From Pacificitalea manganoxidans (GTDB lineage Bacteria > Pseudomonadota > Alphaproteobacteria > Rhodobacterales > Rhodobacteraceae), in NCBI RefSeq assembly GCF_002504165.1, contig NZ_CP021404.1, positions 1,984,001 through 2,048,000 of the forward strand: a stretch of 64,000 nucleotides of DNA, read 5' to 3'. This document shows, piece after piece, positions 35,637 through 45,500 of the stretch. The notes beneath the pieces are model-generated. The model made no database searches. It had not been told where the DNA came from and was given only the letters and a program-made list of their open reading frames with translations. Every line of letters begins with the position of its first letter. Position 1 is the stretch's first letter. Both the position numbers and the translations under genes were made by a program.

Positions 35637-37061
35637 ATGCCCCATCCCGACCCTCAGCCGCTGTCATGTGATGTCGCCATTATCGGGGCGGGCACCGCCG
35701 GCATGGCCGCCCTGCGCAAGCTCAAAGATACGGGTCTGAGCCTGCGCATCATCGATCCCGAATTTCGTGGCACCACATGCGCGACGACCGGCTGCATGCC
35801 GTCTAAGCTGCTGATCGCGGCGGCGGAGGCCGCCCATGCCGTCCGTCATGCGGCTGTTTTTGGTGTGCATGCCGCGCCGCGGATCGATGGTGTCGCGGTG
35901 ATGAAGCGGGTTCGGGACATGCGCGACCGCTTCGCCTCGGGCACGCAGGAGACGCTGCTGGACCTGTCCGAAAGGTTGCGCCTGAAAAGCCGCGCGCGCT
36001 TCACCGGCCCCACGCAGCTAGAGCTAGATGACGGGCGGCGGCTGGAGGCCGAGCGTATCATCATTGCCACCGGCTCCGACCCGATGCTGCCCGACGCTTA
36101 TAAGCCTCTGGCCGATCTATGTCTGACAAATGAAACCGTGTTTGACCTGCCGGATCTGCCGACCCGGCTTGCCGTGATCGGGGCCGGGCCGATTGGGGTG
36201 GAATTGGCGCAGGCCTTTGCCCGGCTGGGGGTGGAGGTGGCGTTGTTTGACAGCGGCAGCACTGTCGCCGGGCTCACGGACCCGGCGGTCTCCACCGCGC
36301 TTGCCGATGCATTGCGCGATGAGTTCGCCCTGCATCTCGACACCACGCCCACGCCGCGCCGGGTGGGCGACCAGATCGAACTCACCTGGGGCAAATCAGA
36401 GCGCGCGCAATTTGACCGGGTTCTGGTCGCGACCGGGCGTCCGCCAAACCTGACAGCCCTCAATCTGGAAGCTGCGGGACTGGCGCTCGATGACCACGGC
36501 ACGCCCCTTTTCGATCCGCGGACGATGCAATGCGGGGATGCGCCGATCTTTATGGCGGGCGATGCCAATGCAGCGCGCCCCCTGCTGCATGAGGCCGGAT
36601 CGGAGGGTGCCATTGCGGGGGCCAATGCAGCAAGCTGGCCCGATCTGGCGCAAGCCGCCCGGATGGTGCCAATGGCCATCACCTTCACCCGCCCCAGCGC
36701 GGCGACGGTGGGCGAGGTCATTCCCCCGGGCCGGGCCGATACGGTCACCGGCAGCGCCGATTACAGCGATCAGGGTCGCGCCAAGACCGAGGCCCGTGCG
36801 GCCGGGCTTGTGCGCCTCTATGCAGATCGGCAGGACGGGCGTATTCGCGGCGCGTCGCTTGCCGCGCCCGAAGGCGAGCATCTGGCACATCTGCTGGCAT
36901 GGGCGATCTCAGAAGGCATGACCGCAAGCCGGATGCTCGATCTGCCGTTCTACCACCCCACGGTGGAAGAAGGCCTGAAATCAGCGCTGCGCGAGATCTG
37001 CCAAGCGACGTCCAGCCCCATCACATGGTCACGGGACGACGGAGCGCCTGCGGGCGAATGA
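35637..37061 (+). CDS. FAD-dependent disulfide reductase (dihydrolipoamide dehydrogenase-like)
   Basis: This 474-residue class I pyridine nucleotide-disulfide oxidoreductase has the FAD site DVAIIGAGTAGMAAL (12-26), the redox pair in TTCATTGCMPSKLL, the NAD site LAVIGAGPIGVELAQAFARLG and the second FAD motif PIFMAGDANAARPLLHEA. The C-terminal HPTVEEGL supplies the His-Glu base of active disulfide reductases. It is not next to any 2-oxoacid dehydrogenase gene, and divergence from canonical Lpd (for example the segment around SAATVGEVIP) leaves the substrate open; lipoamide, mercury or another thiol target are possible. GGAG precedes the ATG at 35637. Confidence 0.85.
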   Translation: MPHPDPQPLSCDVAIIGAGTAGMAALRKLKDTGLSLRIIDPEFRGTTCATTGCMPSKLLIAAAEAAHAVRHAAVFGVHAAPRIDGVAVMKRVRDMRDRFASGTQETLLDLSERLRLKSRARFTGPTQLELDDGRRLEAERIIIATGSDPMLPDAYKPLADLCLTNETVFDLPDLPTRLAVIGAGPIGVELAQAFARLGVEVALFDSGSTVAGLTDPAVSTALADALRDEFALHLDTTPTPRRVGDQIELTWGKSERAQFDRVLVATGRPPNLTALNLEAAGLALDDHGTPLFDPRTMQCGDAPIFMAGDANAARPLLHEAGSEGAIAGANAASWPDLAQAARMVPMAITFTRPSAATVGEVIPPGRADTVTGSADYSDQGRAKTEARAAGLVRLYADRQDGRIRGASLAAPEGEHLAHLLAWAISEGMTASRMLDLPFYHPTVEEGLKSALREICQATSSPITWSRDDGAPAGE

Positions 37062-37071
37062 CGCCAACCGC

Positions 37072-37248
37072 CTAGAGCCGCGGCACCCGTCCACCTCGCG
37101 GATCGGCGCTCATCCAGTCCGGCAGGCCGATCCAACGCTCCACCGCGAACAGCGCCAAGCAGATCGCGATCACGGCCACGACCAGCACAACCCGGCTCAT
37201 CGATGGCGGGTTTTGAAGCCAACGGCGCGCGCGCATCAACCAGATCAT
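37072..37248 (-). CDS. Small single-pass membrane protein
   Basis: The 58-residue product has a basic N-terminus (MIWLMRARRWLQNPPSMSR), one transmembrane helix (VVLVVAVIAICLALFAVERW) and a short tail with LPDWMSADPRGG. GGAGAAG lies just upstream of the ATG. Similar short proteins occur in many Rhodobacteraceae as I recall, with no known function. It ends about 10 bp from the convergent reductase gene. Confidence 0.6.
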   Translation of the reverse strand: MIWLMRARRWLQNPPSMSRVVLVVAVIAICLALFAVERWIGLPDWMSADPRGGRVPRL

Positions 37249-37323
37249 TGCACTTCTCCAACGGCCAATCCAATTGCCACGGGGGCGTGGCCCCACCCTG
37301 CGCCCTGACGGGCCAAATGAAAA

Positions 37324-37346
37324 GCGGCGGCAGAATCTGCCGCCGC
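37324..37346 (-). terminator. Terminator of the FMN reductase gene
   Basis: GCGGCGGCAGA and TCTGCCGCCGC form an almost perfect palindrome. On the minus strand it is followed by TTTTCATTT, 22 bp after the FMN reductase stop and upstream of the small membrane protein gene. Confidence 0.7.
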
Positions 37347-37368
37347 CCTCCAACATCGTGTCAATTTC

Positions 37369-37962
37369 TTAGGAAATTTCGCCCGCGCGACCGGCGCGCG
37401 TGACCCGCGCCCACCAATCCAGTTCGGACAGCATCTGATCGGAGGCCGGTTTGATGACGGCTTCAATCTCAGACATCGGACCGTTTTTGCCCATCGGATG
37501 CACCTCGATGAAAGCGCCGGCGCCGATATGGACCGCATTGCGCAGCGGCACCATCTGAAGCTCTACCGCGATGGTGCGCAGGTGCTCGATTGCCCGCGCG
37601 GCGCCGACACCGCCATAGCCGATGGCTGCAGCGGGCTTGCGCACCCATTGCGGATAAGCCTGATCGAGAGCGTTTTTCAGCGCGCCCGTGATCGAATGGT
37701 TATATTCGGCCACGACAAAGATGTAGCCGTCGAATTCGTCGATCTTCGCCTGCCATTTCTGCGCAGCGGGATCCTCGGACGGGACGTATAGGGCGGAGCC
37801 GACCTCATCGAAGAACGGCAGGTCGAAATCGGCCAGATCGACGATTTCGGCGTCAAAGCCGCCATGCGCTTCGACCTGCTCCAGCATCCACTGGGCGGGC
37901 TTGTCGGCGAACCGCGCTTTGCGGGTCGAGCCGATGACGATGGCGATTTTAGGATTGGACAT
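37369..37962 (-). CDS. NADPH-dependent FMN reductase family protein
   Basis: This 197-residue flavodoxin-fold protein carries the phosphate-binding loop IGSTRKARFADKPAQW and the flavin/nicotinamide loop VVAEYNHSITGALKNALD, then KPAAAIGYGGVGAARAIEHLR. It belongs to the NADPH:FMN/quinone reductase group, which reduces FMN, quinones, chromate or azo dyes. The start at 37962 is set by the conserved N-terminus. It is divergent from an HxlR-type regulator, which probably controls it in response to electrophiles or quinones. Confidence 0.88.
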   Translation of the reverse strand: MSNPKIAIVIGSTRKARFADKPAQWMLEQVEAHGGFDAEIVDLADFDLPFFDEVGSALYVPSEDPAAQKWQAKIDEFDGYIFVVAEYNHSITGALKNALDQAYPQWVRKPAAAIGYGGVGAARAIEHLRTIAVELQMVPLRNAVHIGAGAFIEVHPMGKNGPMSEIEAVIKPASDQMLSELDWWARVTRAGRAGEIS

Positions 37963-38044
37963 GTAAGGTCTCCAACATTCCGGTAGTTTCAGATCCATAC
38001 CGACGACGTCGGGATGCAATACAGATGGTGGAGGATCTTGCAAA

Positions 38045-38500
38045 ATGAAAGCCTCAGCCCCGCACAAGGACTTGCGCGGTTCCGCACAGTCCCCCGCGCC
38101 GCAGCCCGACAAACCCGGCGAAGGCCACACTGCCGCCCTGCCCCACACGCCGTCCAACTGCCGCGATATTTCGGCGATGCTGGCGCGGATTGGCGACAAA
38201 TGGTCGATTCAGGTGATCTCCCGTCTGGGCGCCGGACCGATGCGGTTTTCAGCGCTGAAGCGTGAGGTCGGCACGATTAGCCAGAAAATGCTGACCCAGA
38301 CGCTGCGCCATCTGGAACGCGATGGCTTTGTCACCCGGACAGTCACGCCGGACCGGCCACCGCGCGTCGATTACGCGCTCACGCCGCTTGGCCGCGATCT
38401 GCTCTGCCCGGTCGAGGCGCTGGCGCAATGGACGCTGGCCAATCGCCACCGGATCGAGACAGCCCGAGCCGCCTTTGATGCGGCCACGACCGAGCCATGA
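38045..38500 (+). CDS. HxlR family transcriptional regulator
   Basis: This 151-residue regulator has the winged-helix HxlR core from about residue 38 ([62 protein letters not shown]). The single Cys39 near the start of the core is typical of HxlR regulators that sense quinones or aldehydes. The first 35 residues are Pro-rich and may not all be translated. It is divergent from the FMN reductase gene with 82 bp between start codons, so the shared promoter is its likely target. Confidence 0.88.
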   Translation: MKASAPHKDLRGSAQSPAPQPDKPGEGHTAALPHTPSNCRDISAMLARIGDKWSIQVISRLGAGPMRFSALKREVGTISQKMLTQTLRHLERDGFVTRTVTPDRPPRVDYALTPLGRDLLCPVEALAQWTLANRHRIETARAAFDAATTEP

Positions 38501-38593
38501 GCGCCCCGCGCCCCATTTCCATCCGCGCCGAACCGTCCTAGGTTCCTGCCTGACGGCAGTATCGCCCCCCGCAGCTCGAACCCCGAAGGCCCC

Positions 38594-40477
38594 ATGCCCC
38601 AGAACGACAATCCCGCCGATCCGTTCAAGAAAGCGCTCGCCGAGGCGACCAAGACCATGGCCGACGACCCCGAACTGGGCGTGACCTATTCCGTCGACCC
38701 GCCGGGCATGGCCAAGGATTCGATGCGCCTGCCGCAAGTGACCCGCCGCATGACGCGTGACGAGGTTCTGCTGGCCCGTGGCACCGCCGATGCGTTTGCC
38801 ATGCGGCGTCGCTATCATGACGAGGCCGTGGCCGCGCGCTACACTCCGCCGGGGCAGATGGCGCGAGATCTCTACGAAGCGATGGAAACCGCGCGATGCG
38901 AGGCGATGGGCGCGCGCCACATGCCCGGCAGCGCAGGCAATATCGACGCCAAGATCAATCACGAGGCCGAGCGCAAGGGCTACGGTCAGATCACCAAGGC
39001 CACCGAGGCCCCGCTTTCGGTTGCCGCAGGCTACATGATCCGGCAATTGGCCACCGGGCGCGACCTGCCGCCCGGCGCGCAGAATGTGCTGGACCTCTGG
39101 CGCGACCACCTCGAAGGCTCCGCCGCCGATACGCTCACCGGATTGCAGGAGGCGCTTGGCGATCAGCGCAGCTTTGCCCGGCTGGCGCGGCAGGTCATCA
39201 ACGATCTGGGCTATGGCGATCAGTTGGGCGACGACCCCGATATGGAGCCGGACGAAGATGCCTCGGAGCAGGCCGAAGAGGTCGAGAACGAGGATAAGCA
39301 AGGCGACGGCACCGAAGAGCAAGACAGCGAAGACGATGTCGATGCCGCGCCCGAACAGGATCAAGAGAGCACCGACGACCAGTCCGAGGCGCAGGTCTCG
39401 ATGGATGACATGGCCGATGCCGAACTGGGCGAAGAGGTGGAGATGCCCGAGGGCGAGGCCCCGCTGGAGCCGCCGCAGCCCCAATCCGTCAGCGACGCGG
39501 ACCCGAATTATAAGGTGTATCTATCCGAATTTGACGAGGAAATCGCCGCTCAGGATCTGGCCGACCCGGCCGAGTTGGAGCGCCTGCGCGCCTATCTCGA
39601 CCAGCAGCTTGAACCGTTGAAAGGCGCGGTGTCGCGTTTGGCCAATAAGCTGCAGCGCCGCCTGCAGGCCCAGCAGAACCGCAGTTGGGAGTTCGATCTG
39701 GAGGAAGGCATTCTGGATGCCGGGCGACTGGCGCGCGTTGTGGCCAACCCGACCACGCCGCTCAGCTTCAAGGTCGAGAAGGACACCGAATTCCGCGACA
39801 CCGTGGTGACGCTGCTTTTGGACAATTCCGGCTCGATGCGCGGGCGCCCGATCTCGATCGCCGCGATCTGTGCCGATGTGCTGGCGCGGACGCTGGAGCG
39901 GTGCAACGTCAAGGTCGAGATCCTCGGCTTTACCACCCGCGCGTGGAAGGGCGGGCAAAGCCGCGAGAAATGGCTGGCCGAGGGCCGCCCGCAGCAGCCC
40001 GGTCGCCTCAACGACCTGCGCCACATCATCTACAAATCCGCCGACGCGCCGTGGCGTCGGGTGCGGCCCAATCTGGGGCTGATGATGAAGGAAGGTCTGC
40101 TGAAGGAAAACATCGACGGCGAAGCGCTGGAATGGGCGCATCGCCGTATGCTGGGCCGGTCCGAGGCGCGCAAGATCCTCATGGTGATTTCGGATGGCGC
40201 GCCGGTCGATGACTCCAGCCTGTCGGTCAACCCCGCGAATTTCTTGGAAAAACACCTGCGCGACGTGATCGCCATGATCGAACGTCGGCGCGCGGTTGAG
40301 TTGCTCGCCATCGGGATCGGCCATGACGTGACCCGGTATTACGACCGCGCCGTGACGATCACGGATGTGGAGCAATTGGCAGGCGCGATGACCGAACAAT
40401 TGGCCGCCCTGTTCGACAGCGATCCCCGCGCACGGGCGCGCATTCGCGGCATGGCCGGCATGCGCCGCGCCTCCTGA
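38594..40477 (+). CDS. cobT: Cobaltochelatase subunit CobT
   Basis: CobT, 627 residues, works with the AAA+ protein CobS to drive cobalt insertion into hydrogenobyrinic acid a,c-diamide by CobN in aerobic cobalamin synthesis. The N-terminal half is family-specific ([19 protein letters not shown], then [16 protein letters not shown]). An acidic, Glu/Asp-rich linker spans about residues 210-300. The C-terminal von Willebrand A domain has the MIDAS DNSGSM starting at Asp410. cobS and cobN are not in the window. It is followed 38 bp later by an aminopeptidase P gene in the same direction. Confidence 0.95.
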   Translation: MPQNDNPADPFKKALAEATKTMADDPELGVTYSVDPPGMAKDSMRLPQVTRRMTRDEVLLARGTADAFAMRRRYHDEAVAARYTPPGQMARDLYEAMETARCEAMGARHMPGSAGNIDAKINHEAERKGYGQITKATEAPLSVAAGYMIRQLATGRDLPPGAQNVLDLWRDHLEGSAADTLTGLQEALGDQRSFARLARQVINDLGYGDQLGDDPDMEPDEDASEQAEEVENEDKQGDGTEEQDSEDDVDAAPEQDQESTDDQSEAQVSMDDMADAELGEEVEMPEGEAPLEPPQPQSVSDADPNYKVYLSEFDEEIAAQDLADPAELERLRAYLDQQLEPLKGAVSRLANKLQRRLQAQQNRSWEFDLEEGILDAGRLARVVANPTTPLSFKVEKDTEFRDTVVTLLLDNSGSMRGRPISIAAICADVLARTLERCNVKVEILGFTTRAWKGGQSREKWLAEGRPQQPGRLNDLRHIIYKSADAPWRRVRPNLGLMMKEGLLKENIDGEALEWAHRRMLGRSEARKILMVISDGAPVDDSSLSVNPANFLEKHLRDVIAMIERRRAVELLAIGIGHDVTRYYDRAVTITDVEQLAGAMTEQLAALFDSDPRARARIRGMAGMRRAS

Positions 40478-40515
40478 CCCACCGATCTGCTGCCCGCTGC
40501 CGCGAAGGACGCGTC

Positions 40516-42318
40516 ATGTTTCAAAGCTTCGACAGCCCAACCCGTCCCGCTGACGGCCCGCCCCGCCTTGCCGCCCTGCGCGCGGCGCTGGCGCAGGCCG
40601 GGCTGGACGGCTTTCTCGTGCCCCGCGCCGATGCGCATCAGGGCGAGTATGTCGCCCCGCGGGACGAGCGGCTGGCATGGTTGACCGGGTTCACCGGCTC
40701 TGCTGGCTTCTGCGCGGTGCTGCCCCATATCGCGGGGGTTTTTATTGACGGGCGTTACCGGGTGGCGGTGAAGGATCAGGTGGATCTGGACGCCTTTACC
40801 CCCGTGCCATGGCCGGAGACGAGCTTGGCCGATTGGCTGCGCGCGGAACTGCCCTCGGGCGGCACTGTCGGGTTCGATCCGTGGCTGCACGCGATCGAAC
40901 AGATCGACACGCTGACAAACGCGCTGGAGGGCAGCGGCATCACCCTCTCTGCCGTGGCCAATCCGGTTGATGCGATCTGGCCCGATCAGCCTGCGCCCCC
41001 TGCGGGTGCCGTGCGTCTGCATCCCGAAGAGTTGGCAGGCGAAAGCGCGCGCAGCAAGATCGACCGCCTTGCGGCCCGTCTGCGGGACGGGGGCCACGAT
41101 CACGCCGTCATCACCCTGCCCGACAGCATCGCGTGGCTGTTCAACATCCGGGGCAGCGACATTGCCCGCAATCCGGTGCCACATGGGTTTGCTATTCTGC
41201 ATGCAGATGGCACGGCGGCCCTGTTCATGGACCCGGCCAAGTTGGACGCAAGCGTCCGTGCCGCCCTGCACCCGCTAGCAGATCTGCACGATCCAGCCGC
41301 GTTCGAGCCCGCGCTCACCGCGCTGACGGGCCCTGTTTTGCTGGATCGCGGGACAGCGCCGGTGCGTGTCCGCGATCTGCTGACCGCCGCGCAGGTCGTG
41401 CCCGGCCAAGATCCCTGCATCCTGCCGAAAGCGCGCAAAAACCCCGCCGAGATCGCCGGGATGGAAGCGGCGCATTTGCGCGACGCCCGCGCGATGATCC
41501 GGTTTCTCGCATGGCTCGACGCCGCCGTGCCGCAGGGCACGCTGACTGAGATCGGCGCGGTTCAGGCTTTGGAGGCATTCCGCGCCGAAGATCCGACCCT
41601 GCGCGAGATCAGTTTCGACACGATCTGTGGCGCGGGTCCGCATGGGGCCATCGTCCATTACCGCGTGACCCATGACACCGACCGCGCCATCACGCCCGGC
41701 GATCTGCTGCTGATCGACAGCGGCGGGCAATATGCCGACGGCACCACCGACATCACCCGCACCGTCGCCACCGGCCCGGTTACGGTGGATCAACGCGCCT
41801 GTTTCACCAGTGTCCTGCGCGGCATGATCGACATGTCGCGGCTGCGGTTTCCCAAGGGGCTCGCGGGGCAGCATCTCGATGCCGTGGCGCGCGCGCCGCT
41901 TTGGGCCGCCGGGCTGGATTACGACCACGGCACCGGGCATGGCGTCGGGGCCTATCTTTCGGTGCATGAGGGGCCCCAACGACTTAGCCGGACCTCGGAT
42001 GTGGCGCTGGAGCCGGGCATGATCCTGTCCAATGAGCCGGGCTACTACCGCGAGGGCGCATGGGGCATCCGGAGCGAAAACCTCATCCATGTCGCCGAGG
42101 CGCCGCCCCTTGCAGGCGGAGATGCCGCGCGGCGGATGCTCGAATTCCGCACCCTCACTTGGGTGCCCATTGACCGCCGCCTGATCGATGCGGAGGCCTT
42201 GGGCGCGGACGCGCGCGCGTGGCTTGATGCCTATCACGCCGACATTCGCACGCGCCTTGCCAGCACTTTGGACGAGGACGTGCAGGCGTGGCTCATCGCC
42301 GCGACAGAGCCCCTCTGA
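40516..42318 (+). CDS. Aminopeptidase P family protein
   Basis: This 600-residue M24B metallopeptidase resembles the three-domain Xaa-Pro aminopeptidase (aminopeptidase P1) rather than the short PepP. Two creatinase-like N-terminal domains (GLDGFLVPRADAHQGEYVAP; SIAWLFNIRGSD) precede the pita-bread domain with metal ligands in DSGGQYADGTTDITRT, GTGHGVGAYLSVHEGP, SNEPGYYREG and GIRSEN. A C-terminal extension (RLIDAEALGADARAWLDAYH) is typical of the long form. It releases the N-terminal residue from peptides with proline in position 2. Confidence 0.93.
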   Translation: MFQSFDSPTRPADGPPRLAALRAALAQAGLDGFLVPRADAHQGEYVAPRDERLAWLTGFTGSAGFCAVLPHIAGVFIDGRYRVAVKDQVDLDAFTPVPWPETSLADWLRAELPSGGTVGFDPWLHAIEQIDTLTNALEGSGITLSAVANPVDAIWPDQPAPPAGAVRLHPEELAGESARSKIDRLAARLRDGGHDHAVITLPDSIAWLFNIRGSDIARNPVPHGFAILHADGTAALFMDPAKLDASVRAALHPLADLHDPAAFEPALTALTGPVLLDRGTAPVRVRDLLTAAQVVPGQDPCILPKARKNPAEIAGMEAAHLRDARAMIRFLAWLDAAVPQGTLTEIGAVQALEAFRAEDPTLREISFDTICGAGPHGAIVHYRVTHDTDRAITPGDLLLIDSGGQYADGTTDITRTVATGPVTVDQRACFTSVLRGMIDMSRLRFPKGLAGQHLDAVARAPLWAAGLDYDHGTGHGVGAYLSVHEGPQRLSRTSDVALEPGMILSNEPGYYREGAWGIRSENLIHVAEAPPLAGGDAARRMLEFRTLTWVPIDRRLIDAEALGADARAWLDAYHADIRTRLASTLDEDVQAWLIAATEPL

Positions 42319-42562
42319 ACCCGGGCGCAGAGCCCGGATTCCACGCCTGTTGGCGCAGGTAATCCCCCTTGGCATAGCGCGCTATACCTTTGCGCCGCAA
42401 GCTGCACTTTCGCTCATCAGCGTAAGCATTGTGTTAAACCCTGAGATGTAAAGCATAGGGCATATACCGGAGCATCCCGGTTATAACCCTTGTTTCGTGT
42501 GGTGTTCCGCTATGGCCTCAGGCTGTTCGGCGACCGTTGCGCGATCTGTCAGGAGACCCGCA

Positions 42563-45500
42563 ATGCCGCGCCGCCAGACCATCCAGACCCTTACGCACCG
42601 TGCGCTGCGTCCCGTGCTTGGCCTGCTATTCTGGGTCATGTTCGCCGTCGGCGTTTTGGCGCATGGGGCGTGGCTGGGCGGCGGGGGGATTTCGCTGACC
42701 GATGCCTCGCGCCAGCAAATTCAGGACAACATCGCCGCAGGTCTGCCGCCGCTGTCGGTGGGCGATACCGTCTCGGTCATCGCCGACTTCCCGGTCATCG
42801 CCAGTGGCACGGTAGATGGACCCGGCGGCTATGCGACACTGTATGTCCCCACCGGGACGGAGGTCGTCAGCACCTATATCACCGATGCGTCCGGCACCCC
42901 CGTCCCCGCGCGCCCGGCCCGCGCCTCGACCGGCAGCGGTATTTCCAAAGGATGGGGGCCGAAGGGGCAGCAGGTCTTTGATATCTCTGCCAATGGCTGG
43001 GTGCCGTCCGACACGACGCAATGCGAGGCCGCTGGCTATTCCATCGCCAATTGCAACGCAGGGCTCGCCTATATCTATGGCGATACGGGGATTTTCTACT
43101 CGACCCGCTCCGACACCGCGCTTTATGCCGATGGCTCGCCCATCGCGACGCTGGAAAACGGCTATTTCGTCAATCCGACCAATGGCACGCCTTGGGGCTC
43201 TGTCGGCGGCTCCGGCACCGCCCGCGTGCATAACAAATGGGATGCGGTGCAGGTCAACGCGTTCGGCTCTGGCGGCACGATTGACCCCAACGGCTTTAGC
43301 GTGAGCGAGGAAACATCGCTGACAGGCGGGCGTGGCGCGACCCCATTCCGCGCAGGCAGCCCCGTGGCCGGGCCGGAGTCCGGCTCCGACTGGGACCGCT
43401 ACGGCACCACCGGCCCGTGGAACCGCATCAGCTACGATGGCTCCTGCCGGGCCGACGATCCGCTGCTCGCCGGGCCCGATGGGCCTGCGACAGGCGCGGG
43501 TTCCGTCTTCCCCGAGGCGCTCGATCCCGGTGTGAACACTGTCGAGGTCTGCACCGAGACGACCGAGGGCTTCACCCTCAACGACAGCACCGCCATCGCC
43601 CTGCCCAGCGACACCAATGCCGTGCGCTATGCTTTCGGCGGTATCGCGGAGGGTGAAACCTTCTATGCGGTGATGGAGGTGCGGATCACCGATCTTTCGC
43701 AACTGGGGTATTTCAACGCCGAGGGCCATGGCGGCGATTCCGCCGAGGGCGCCGCCGCAGGCAATGACAACCCGTGGCGTTACTGGGTTGCGGGCACGTC
43801 CTCGATCTCGCCCGCCGGGCCCGACGATCTCCATATCGACATCGCGATCAGCGCGGTAAATGGCGCGCCTTATGGCGGCGGCGATATTCCTCAGGGCGCG
43901 ACGGTGACCTACCGTGTCAGCTATGTGAACACCTCGCTCAGCGGGATGACCACGGTCGCCACCAATGTCACCCTGCCGACGCAGGTGTCCGGCACCGGGA
44001 ATTTCCGGGTGGTGAGCGGCGCGGATATCCGCCCGGCCACCGATCCGGTTTCTGGCACATTCGCGCTGCAATCACTGCCGACGCTGAACGGGCTTGGCAG
44101 CGGGTCAATTGAATTCGACGCCTATGTGACGGCGACCACCGGCGGCACGCTCACCGCCAGCGCCAGCAACAGCAGCGATCAGGGCGGCGCCGACACTGAC
44201 AGCGTCACCACCAATGTCTCGGGCACGCCGGTCGCCACGATGCCGGTCTGTGATGGCAGCCGCTTCAACGCCGTGGACTGGGACACCGACGCGCCGACGC
44301 TGTTCGGCGTGGTCAACAGTTTTAGCCGCTATGGCATCTCCACCGATATTCTGGCGACGGATAACAGCGTCCCGCTGCGCCCCGCGCAAATCGGCACAAC
44401 CGGCGCGATTTATGCGTCGACCTATGGCGGCACGCCGGTGTTCACCCAGCAATACGCCACGCTTGATATCACCTTCGACACGACGATCAGCGCGGTGCAA
44501 TTTTATATCACCAGCCTCGATCTGGACGAGTCCGTCACGGTGTATGGGGAAAATGCCGGTCTGCGCGTGCAGCCTTCGGTCGCGGATGGTCCGCTATCTG
44601 CTGCAATGCTGCGCAACGCCAATGCCGATGGCTCCGTGCTTGCCGAACGCGACACGACATTTTCCAATACGACATTGGCGGAAAACTCCGCCGTTCTGGT
44701 CGGGTTTGGCAGCCCCGTGGACCGGATCGTGATCCAGCACACAACCCGCCAGTTTAACAACGCCAATTTCGCAGGCTCTCTGCAACTGACTGATATCCAA
44801 GGCTGCGCGGACTTTACCGATGCGCCCCAGATCTACGGGGACGCGCTCCATGCCCGCAATCCCAACGGCACGCTGCAATTGGGCCCCGTCGTGAGCGGCG
44901 ATGCCGGCCCCGGAAATTCCGGCGATGCAAGCTCGGATGACGATGACGGCATCGAAATCCCGCCGCTCGTGCAGGGCTTCTTGGCGACGTTGGAGGCGAC
45001 GGTTACCGGGAGTGACGGGCAGCTTTCCGGCTGGATCGATTTCAATGGCAATAACGTGTTCGAGCCCGCCACCGCCGAGGCGATTGCGCTGGATCTGCGT
45101 GATGACGGGCTCGGCGCGGACGAGGTTGCCGGTGACGGGCTGATCCAGTTTGAGGTTACGGTGCCCGGAGATGCTGTGCTGGATCAGACATTTGCCCGCT
45201 TCCGCTGGTCGACAACCCCCACGATCGGCATCGCAACCCCGGCGCCTGATGGCGAGGTCGAGGATTACCCCATCAACATCGCCGCCGCGCCTTTGGTCGA
45301 TCGCGGCGATGCACCTGCAAGCTACGGTGACCCGCTGCATATCATCGCCGACGTCGCGGTGGCGGGCACCTATCTAGGCGCGATCCCTCCCGATCCCGAA
45401 GCAGCGCCCCAAACCAGCCTTGACGCCAGTGGCGACGATCTGGACGGCAATGACGACGAAGACGGGGTGACCATGCCGCAGCTATACGCGGGCGGAACGG

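Noticed and set aside
42321-42337. Terminator after aminopeptidase P
   Set aside because: The CCGGGC/GCCCGG stem is only 6 bp with no T-run, too weak to call.
42626-44071. 481-codon minus-strand frame inside the giant gene
   Set aside because: The plus-strand frame is continuous over 5.9 kb and has recognisable domains, so the opposite frame is fortuitous.
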